28,314 nucleotides of DNA, taken from assembly GCA_017444705.1 (NCBI GenBank), contig JAFSWA010000077.1, positions 1-28,314 on the forward strand. The letters are read 5' to 3'. Source of the DNA: a bacterium (GTDB taxonomy: Bacteria; Cyanobacteriota; Vampirovibrionia; Gastranaerophilales; Gastranaerophilaceae). Numbering within the stretch: the first letter of the stretch is position 1; the number at the start of each line of letters is the position of its first letter. The notes under the pieces were generated by a model that ran no database searches, was not told where the DNA came from, and saw only the letters and a list, made by a program, of their open reading frames with translations. Positions 23,188-28,314 of the stretch are shown here, one piece after another. The position numbers and the translations under genes were made by a program.

Positions 23188-24981
23188 ATGGCAAAAAAAC
23201 TAATCAAAGTTATGGATACGTCGTTTAGGGACGGTTTCCAGTCGGTATATGGGGCAAGAGTATTTGTCGATGATTTTCTGCCCGCCTTGCAATCCGCCGT
23301 AAAAGCCGGATTAAGACATTTTGAAGTTGCAGGCGGTGCAAGATTTCAGTCACCGATATTTTACTGTAATGAAAATGCTTTTGAAACAATGGATAAAATA
23401 AGAGCCGCTGTCGGTCCCGATATAAATTTACAATCTTTGTCAAGAGGTGTAAATGTTGTGGGACTTGAATCTCAACCTAGAGATGTTATCGATTTACATG
23501 CAAAAATGTTTGCAAAACACGGTGTTACAACAATCCGTAACTTCGATGCCTTGAATGATGTCAATAATCTTTTGTATTCAAGCCAATGTATTAAAAAATA
23601 CGGAATGAAACACGAAGTAACAATTACAATGATGGAATTACCCATCGGTTGTCAAGGAGCTCATGATGTTGAATTTTATGAAAGGGTTCTTCGTTCAATT
23701 CTTGATGCGGGAATTGAATTTGATTCGTTGGCATTTAAGGATGCTTCGGGTACTTCCTCACCGAGAAAAGTTTTTGAAACCATAAAAAGAACAAGAGAAA
23801 TTTTGGGTGAAAAGGCAGATATTCGTTTTCATTCTCACGAAACTGCGGGTACCGGTTTAGCAGCATATCTTGCGGCATTAGATGGCGGTGCAAACTGTAT
23901 TGACTTATCAATGAAACCTGTTTCCGGCGGTACGGCTCAGCCCGATATTGTTTCTATGTGGCATGCCCTAAAAGGTACCGAATATGATTTGGGTATTGAT
24001 GTTGAAAAAATAATAGAAACGGAAGAAATATTTAAAGAGTGTATGAAAGATTATTTCTTACCGCCCGAAGCTATGGCGGTCAATCCTATGATTATACAAT
24101 CACCGCTTCCGGGTGGTGCGTTGACGGCAAATACTCAGATGCTTCGTGATAATAATTTAATGGATAAATATCCCGAAGTTGTTGCCGCAATGAAAGAAGT
24201 TGTTGAAAAAGGCGGTTTCGGCACTTCGGTTACTCCTGTTTCGCAATTCTATTTCCAACAGGCGTTTAATAACGTAATGTTCGGGAAATGGAACAAAATT
24301 GCGGAAGGATACGGAAAAATGGTTCTGGGGTATTTCGGAAAAACTCCCTGCGAACCTGACGGTGAAGTTGTAAAAATTGCACACGAACAATTAGGTTTAG
24401 AGCCGACAAAAGAAACCGTTGTTGATTTAAATGATAAAGATGAAACAAAAGGTCTTGCAGTTGCACAAAAAAGACTTGAAGAAGCAGGGATTGAAGTTAA
24501 TGATGAAAATCTGTTTATTGCTGCTGCCTGCAAAGAAAAGGGGATTTTATTTTTGCAAGGTAAAGGTACAATCGGTGTTCGTAAGAATGAAAGCAAGAAT
24601 GAAGAAACTCCTTCATCCGGTGAAAAGCCTAACGGATATACAGTCAGTGTAAACGGCAAAAAATATGCTGTCGCAATTGAGGGTAATAAGGCTACCGTAA
24701 ACGGCAAATTATATGATATAGATATTAAAGAGGGTATTGAAGCGAAAGCTAAAAAATCTTCTTCGGAAGGTTCCGAAGTTAAAGCTGGACTACCCGGAAA
24801 TGTTCTTAAAGTTCAGGTCGAAGAGGGAGACAGAATTGAAGAAGGTGATGTTCTTCTTATCGTTGAAGCTATGAAAATGGAAACGGAAATTAAATCTCCT
24901 GTTTCAGGTACTGTTGCTTCGGTTGAAGTTTCTGTCGGCGACCACGTTCAGGCAGGTCAGGTTTTGGTTACTATTGAGTAA
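23188..24981 (+). CDS. oadA: Biotin-dependent decarboxylase alpha subunit (OadA / pyruvate carboxylase B type)
   Basis: This 597-residue protein has a carboxyltransferase domain (about 5-270), a PYC_OADA domain (290-460), a linker and a biotinyl domain (525-597). The expected metal ligands are D10, K184 (FKDASG), H215 and H217 (HSHETAG). The CO2-transfer threonine is T249 (SGGTAQPD). The biotin lysine is K563 in EAMKME. The opening motif reads DTSFRDGFQS instead of the common DTxLRDAHQS, marking a divergent branch. In complex with beta and gamma it would decarboxylate a 2-oxo acid such as oxaloacetate and pass CO2 to the Na+ pump. Oxaloacetate is inferred from the family. AGAGGATAT precedes the ATG. 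Confidence 0.9.
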   Translation: MAKKLIKVMDTSFRDGFQSVYGARVFVDDFLPALQSAVKAGLRHFEVAGGARFQSPIFYCNENAFETMDKIRAAVGPDINLQSLSRGVNVVGLESQPRDVIDLHAKMFAKHGVTTIRNFDALNDVNNLLYSSQCIKKYGMKHEVTITMMELPIGCQGAHDVEFYERVLRSILDAGIEFDSLAFKDASGTSSPRKVFETIKRTREILGEKADIRFHSHETAGTGLAAYLAALDGGANCIDLSMKPVSGGTAQPDIVSMWHALKGTEYDLGIDVEKIIETEEIFKECMKDYFLPPEAMAVNPMIIQSPLPGGALTANTQMLRDNNLMDKYPEVVAAMKEVVEKGGFGTSVTPVSQFYFQQAFNNVMFGKWNKIAEGYGKMVLGYFGKTPCEPDGEVVKIAHEQLGLEPTKETVVDLNDKDETKGLAVAQKRLEEAGIEVNDENLFIAAACKEKGILFLQGKGTIGVRKNESKNEETPSSGEKPNGYTVSVNGKKYAVAIEGNKATVNGKLYDIDIKEGIEAKAKKSSSEGSEVKAGLPGNVLKVQVEEGDRIEEGDVLLIVEAMKMETEIKSPVSGTVASVEVSVGDHVQAGQVLVTIE

Positions 24982-25000
24982 GAAAGGTAAGGATAAAAAA

Positions 25001-26179
25001 ATGGAAATTTTAAACAGTTTAAAAAGCCTTTGGGACTCAACGGGAATAGCAAATTTTGTTTTGTCGGCTGACCCGTCTTTAAACGGTGTGCAACAATTTA
25101 TGCACCAATACGGTTCAATAATAATGCTTTTTGTATGTTGTTTTCTTTTATGGCTTGGAATAAAAAAACAATTTGAGCCGTTATTGCTTGTGCCTATTGC
25201 ATTTGGCGGGTTATTGTCAAATATCCCTATGCCGGCGGGGGAAGCTATTGCCGGTCCTAACGGATTTTTGGGCATTATTTTTGCTCAAGGTATTGATAAA
25301 GGTCTATTTCCTTTGATAATTTTTATGGGTGTCGGTGCAATGACGGATTTTGGTCCGCTTATTGCTAATCCGAAAACACTTTTATTAGGCGGAGCTGCTC
25401 AGTTTGGTATTTTCGGTGCTTTGCTTTTGGCATTGGTATTCGGATTTTCGCCTCAGGCGGCAGGTGCTATCGGTATTATCGGCGGAGCTGACGGTCCTAC
25501 TTCAATTTATGTAACTTCAAAACTTGCACCTGATTTGTTGGGTGCTATTGCGGTTGCCGCATATTCGTATATGGCACTTGTGCCTGTAATTCAGCCCCCT
25601 ATAATGAAACTTTTGACAACTGAAGATGAACGTAAAATAGAAATGAAACAATTGAGGGAAGTAACAAAAAGAGAAAAAATCGTGTTCCCGATTATGGTAC
25701 TTCTTCTTTGCACGATTTTCTTACCTTCTGCTTGTCCGCTTGTCGGGGCATTGACTTTCGGTAATTTATGCAAGGAATGCGGTGTTACTGACAGACTATC
25801 AGACACAATGCAAAATGCTTTAATAAACATTGTTACAATTTTCTTGGGGCTTTGTGTAGGCTCAAAGCTTTCGGCAGACCACTTTTTACAAGTTGAAACA
25901 CTAAAAATATTAGTACTCGGTATTGTCGCATTTTCAATAGCTACTGCGGCAGGAGTAATAATGGCAAAGATTATGAACCTGTTTCTTAAAGCAAAAATCA
26001 ATCCTCTTATCGGTTCTGCGGGAGTTTCTGCTGTTCCTATGGCGGCAAGAGTAGCGAATAAAATCGGTTTGGAAGCTAACCCTCATAACTATTTGTTAAT
26101 GCATGCAATGGGTCCGAATGTAGCGGGGGTAATCGGTTCTGCCGTAGCGGCAGGTGTTTTGCTTGCTATATTGAGATAG
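25001..26179 (+). CDS. oadB: Na+-translocating decarboxylase beta subunit
   Basis: This 392-residue multi-spanning membrane protein decarboxylates carboxybiotin and exports Na+ in the same step. The hallmark region GGADGPTSIY (161-170) contains D164, equivalent to the essential Na+/proton-site aspartate. Other conserved parts are PMPAGEAIAGPNGF, GVGAMTDFGPLIANP and the C-terminal SAGVSAVPMAARVANKIG with NPHNYLLMHAMGPNVAG. A longer frame begins at 24914 within oadA, but the ATG at 25001 has AAGG-type sites just upstream and gives a normal N-terminus. It is the last gene of birA-oadG-oadA-oadB. It would couple fermentation of C4 acids to a sodium gradient. Confidence 0.94.
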   Translation: MEILNSLKSLWDSTGIANFVLSADPSLNGVQQFMHQYGSIIMLFVCCFLLWLGIKKQFEPLLLVPIAFGGLLSNIPMPAGEAIAGPNGFLGIIFAQGIDKGLFPLIIFMGVGAMTDFGPLIANPKTLLLGGAAQFGIFGALLLALVFGFSPQAAGAIGIIGGADGPTSIYVTSKLAPDLLGAIAVAAYSYMALVPVIQPPIMKLLTTEDERKIEMKQLREVTKREKIVFPIMVLLLCTIFLPSACPLVGALTFGNLCKECGVTDRLSDTMQNALINIVTIFLGLCVGSKLSADHFLQVETLKILVLGIVAFSIATAAGVIMAKIMNLFLKAKINPLIGSAGVSAVPMAARVANKIGLEANPHNYLLMHAMGPNVAGVIGSAVAAGVLLAILR

Positions 26180-26201
26180 ATGAACTTTCAATTCCGTTAT
26201 T

Positions 26202-26765
26202 TTATATAATACCGTAATATTTCATGAATATTCCAAAAGCTAAGGTTAATAGCATGGTTACGGGAATATTTTTCTTAACTAAAAAATATAGCAAAATGCT
26301 TATTATTAAAAAGAGAAAGGCTTTCGGGTCAAAATTCATTTTCATGGTTTTTAACTCAAAATGAAAAATTTCCTGATTAATCATTTGTAAAACAACTACG
26401 AATAGTAGCCCGCTCGCTATTGCTCTCAGCGTTTCAAGAAAATCTTTCATAAAAATTGAATCTTTGTATTTTCTAAGGATTTTATAAATTCCTATGGAAA
26501 GCAGCATAGAAGGAATAATCAAAGCGAGTGTCGTTAAAAATGCACCAATTACGCCTGCGGTTTTAAAACCCGTATAAGTAGCCATATTAACGCCGAATGC
26601 TCCGGGAGTAATTGCAGCAATAGCAACCATATGCATAATTTCTTTTACTGAATACCAACTGTACTGATTTGCAAGATAGTAAATAAAAGGCAGCGTTCCG
26701 TATCCTCCGCCGAAAGAGAAAAGACTTATTTTGATAAATTCATAAACGAGTTGAAAATATATCAT
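26202..26765 (-). CDS. chrA: Chromate transporter-family protein, half-size, second of pair
   Basis: This 187-residue membrane protein of the ChrA family has about five hydrophobic helices. The family signature FSFGGGYGTLPFI lies at residues 17-29 and the second conserved block ITPGAFGVNMATYTG at 53-67. It corresponds to one half of the long-chain ChrA. Its start overlaps the end of the preceding half-size gene by 4 nt, so the two are translated together and likely form a heterodimer. The true physiological anion is often unclear in bacteria without chromate exposure. The tail end is 22 nt from the convergent oadB stop. Confidence 0.9.
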   Translation of the reverse strand: MIYFQLVYEFIKISLFSFGGGYGTLPFIYYLANQYSWYSVKEIMHMVAIAAITPGAFGVNMATYTGFKTAGVIGAFLTTLALIIPSMLLSIGIYKILRKYKDSIFMKDFLETLRAIASGLLFVVVLQMINQEIFHFELKTMKMNFDPKAFLFLIISILLYFLVKKNIPVTMLLTLAFGIFMKYYGII

Positions 26766-27322
26766 ACTTTACCTCGCATATGATTTTTAATTTTTCTTAA
26801 AATAAATTTTATAAAAAGCCCCAAAACCGTCAAAATAAAAATTATTATTACGGGTTGCAAGTTTGTGAATATAAACAGCAATATCGTTAATATGAAAAGA
26901 ATTATGGTAAAAGTATTTCGAAGACATACCCCCGCAAGCTCTATAAAAGAAGCCCCGACAAGTACTATTACTGCAATTGTAATTGTATTTATGTAAGACA
27001 AAATTTCAGGATTTACTTTATTTAAAAGGTTTGCAACAATAAGAATTGCAAAAAAAGGCGGAGTAATAAGCCCGAGAAGTGCAATAACCGCACCGCCTTT
27101 ACCTCTTAGATGATAACCTATAAACACTGCTGTTTTTACAACAATTACTCCGGGCAAACACTGAGAAAGAGCATAAAAATTAATTATTTCTTCCTGAGTT
27201 AAAAGATTTCGTTTTTTTGAAAATTCATCAATAGAAATCGGCAATAGGACATAGCCCCCGCCAATCAATACAAGACTTATTTTAAAAAATATCCAAAACA
27301 TTTCAGCTAATGAAATTTTCAT
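26762..27322 (-). CDS. chrA: Chromate transporter-family protein, half-size, first of pair
   Basis: This 186-residue membrane protein is homologous to the downstream partner. It has the ChrA signature IGGGYVLLPI (residues 20-29) and the LPGVIVVKTAVFIGY block (55-69), with four or five further hydrophobic helices. Half-size ChrA proteins act in pairs with opposite membrane orientation. The tail is basic (FILRKIKNHMRGK). No Shine-Dalgarno sequence precedes the ATG at 27322; a TAATAT box sits 6 nt upstream, so the transcript may be leaderless. The pair forms a two-gene operon. Its role may be export of an oxyanion such as chromate or sulfate; this is family knowledge, not visible here. Confidence 0.88.
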   Translation of the reverse strand: MKISLAEMFWIFFKISLVLIGGGYVLLPISIDEFSKKRNLLTQEEIINFYALSQCLPGVIVVKTAVFIGYHLRGKGGAVIALLGLITPPFFAILIVANLLNKVNPEILSYINTITIAVIVLVGASFIELAGVCLRNTFTIILFILTILLFIFTNLQPVIIIFILTVLGLFIKFILRKIKNHMRGKV

Positions 27323-27396
27323 AAAAATATATTAGCATAAAGTAAAAATTTTAACTTTAAGAAAAATTTATAAATAAGTTAATTTTATATATTTTA

Positions 27397-28200
27397 CTAT
27401 AATTTTCGGGTATAGCGTGTAAGTGCGTATTTACCGTTTGCTTCGTAATATTTATCATCAATATAATACCCTTGCAAAGTGTATCCGTCAGATTTAATTT
27501 TATATACAAAATCGGTGTTTGGATATTGAATTGCAATTGTTGAAAGTTTCCATTCGGAATTGTTATCAAAAATTCTTTCTCTCATATAACTGTATCTTAT
27601 TGCTGTTGTTGAGTTTATATTTGAAATATAGTCAAATTTTAACAAAACGGGATTAGATGGTGAGAAGTAGTAAAAGGAGTATGTCGGATTATTTTTACAC
27701 CAGATAGAATAATTTTCTGTTGCAGTATAGGTTGTTATTTTACAGTCGTTTACTGTACTTTTTCGGGTTTGAATAGCGATTTTATGCTGTTGTGCATCAT
27801 TATCTTTTCCGTATTTTACCCAAATTTCAGTCGGGTTAACTTGCGGAAGAGGTCTGTTCAAATATTGTTCATTTTTTGTTTTTAATGCCTCAATTTTTTT
27901 ATCCGACGGTTCGGGAGTCACTTTATTAGCTATTGTCTGTATTGGATTAGAGTTAGTTTTTCCCTGCATATTTACGGTTTGAGCTTGGGAATAAATAACT
28001 TCTTCTTCCTCTTTGCTTCCTGCATTATTATTTATTTGATAATTTGTTTGCTGTTGATTTACGGTATTTATATTCTGCTGACTTACTCCGTCAGAATTTA
28101 CAACAGTACCGTTTTTAATCTTATAAGTTGCACCGTTGGAAAACGGAGCAAATATTAAAAGACTCAATACAATCACGACTGATTTTTTTATGCTATCCAT
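27397..28200 (-). CDS. Unknown secreted protein with Asn/Gln-rich N-terminal region
   Basis: This 267-residue protein has a clear signal peptide (residues 1-24, hydrophobic VVIVLSLLIF, likely cleavage after SNGA). Residues 25-105 are a low-complexity Asn/Gln/Thr spacer with an acidic EEEEV patch. Residues 115-267 form a beta-rich, Tyr-rich domain with two cysteines (in NDCKIT and IWCKNN) that could make a disulfide. Strand-like repeats include KFDYISN, AIRYSYMRERIF and TIAIQYPNTDFVYKI. The architecture is a stalk plus globular domain, typical of an exported envelope or adhesion-type protein; I recognise no family. AGAGGAAGAG precedes the ATG. It follows another minus-strand gene by 23 nt, so they are probably one operon. 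Confidence 0.82.
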   Translation of the reverse strand: MDSIKKSVVIVLSLLIFAPFSNGATYKIKNGTVVNSDGVSQQNINTVNQQQTNYQINNNAGSKEEEEVIYSQAQTVNMQGKTNSNPIQTIANKVTPEPSDKKIEALKTKNEQYLNRPLPQVNPTEIWVKYGKDNDAQQHKIAIQTRKSTVNDCKITTYTATENYSIWCKNNPTYSFYYFSPSNPVLLKFDYISNINSTTAIRYSYMRERIFDNNSEWKLSTIAIQYPNTDFVYKIKSDGYTLQGYYIDDKYYEANGKYALTRYTRKL

Positions 28201-28223
28201 CTTCTCTTCCTCTTATCTTTTGA

Positions 28224-28313
28224 TTATCTTTTGGTATATTTGTCGATATTTGAATAGGTATTTCCTATGCCTTCAATTATATCGAGAGTATCATAGCCGT
28301 TTTCACCGTTTAC
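28224..28313 (-). CDS. 3' end of an unidentified protein (partial)
   Basis: A minus-strand frame enters from the right edge and ends at TAA (28224-28226). The visible 29 residues (VNGENGYDTLDIIEGIGN, then TYSNIDKYTKR) look protein-like and hydrophilic. It lies 23 nt upstream of the secreted protein gene on the same strand, so co-transcription is likely. Too little is present to identify. Confidence 0.6.
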   Translation of the reverse strand, partial: VNGENGYDTLDIIEGIGNTYSNIDKYTKR

Positions 28314-28314
28314 G

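Noticed and set aside
24249..24707. 152-codon minus-strand frame
   Set aside because: It lies inside the clearly identified oadA gene on the opposite strand. It is a shadow frame.
24914..25000. Longer N-terminus of oadB starting inside oadA
   Set aside because: The extra residues overlap the biotinyl domain in another frame and are basic and unlike beta subunits. The ATG at 25001 has a suitable upstream AAGG.
1..28314. CRISPR array, insertion sequence, prophage or toxin-antitoxin system
   Set aside because: There are no regularly spaced repeats, transposase, integrase, phage structural gene or recognisable toxin-antitoxin pair. The region looks like stable core chromosome with lineage-specific genes.

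Overview
This is a chromosomal window from an AT-rich bacterium using the standard code. The combination of features points to an anaerobic, gut-type relative of Cyanobacteria (Vampirovibrionia / Melainabacteria, most likely order Gastranaerophilales). These features are a HydG radical-SAM maturase of [FeFe]-hydrogenase, a membrane Na+-pumping biotin decarboxylase, flagellar genes, and many unrecognised proteins carrying a short N-terminal Phe-Lys/Arg-Ala/Ser/Gly motif. The assignment is inference from gene content and protein style. No rRNA or tRNA gene, insertion sequence, phage gene or CRISPR array is visible.

Layout. 1-400: the 3' end of an upstream gene, its terminator and a hairpin-rich intergenic repeat. 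395-2625: TypA GTPase and a membrane-anchored parvulin isomerase. 2630-4846 (minus): a 738-residue protein of unknown function with Gly-rich hydrophobic segments and a Gln-rich tail. 5020-6959: a compact, overlapping flagellar module (FliJ, a FliK-like protein, a rod/hook protein). 6964-8382 (minus): HydG. 8715-11642: small unknown proteins, a lytic transglycosylase and a C_GCAxxG_C_C protein. 11696-16177: a polytopic membrane protein with a pilin-like C-terminus, a GNAT-like protein, a TPR/glycosyltransferase-9-like protein and two tandem paralogous small proteins. 16284-18920: a PLP-dependent Met-gamma-lyase-family protein divergent from MetK. 19014-22054: an unknown protein, then the rpsB-tsf operon (minus) with a structured leader and a long 3' UTR, then a small winged-helix-like protein. 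22192-26179: a birA-oadG-oadA-oadB operon. 26202-27322 (minus): a two-gene short-chain chromate-transporter pair. 27397-28313 (minus): a secreted Asn/Gln-rich unknown protein and the 3' end of another gene.

How the genes fit together. The clearest functional unit is birA-oadGAB: the ligase biotinylates the alpha subunit, which hands CO2 to the beta/gamma Na+ pump. MetK supplies S-adenosylmethionine, which HydG consumes. The least explained signal is the recurrent N-terminal motif. Three proteins place Phe-Lys at residues 9-10 and a fourth has Phe-Arg at 12-13, on bodies that otherwise look different. Two of these proteins are tandem paralogs. This could be a lineage-specific sorting or interaction tag. 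Several genes also have a -10-like box only 4-6 nt before an ATG and no Shine-Dalgarno sequence, suggesting some leaderless transcription.
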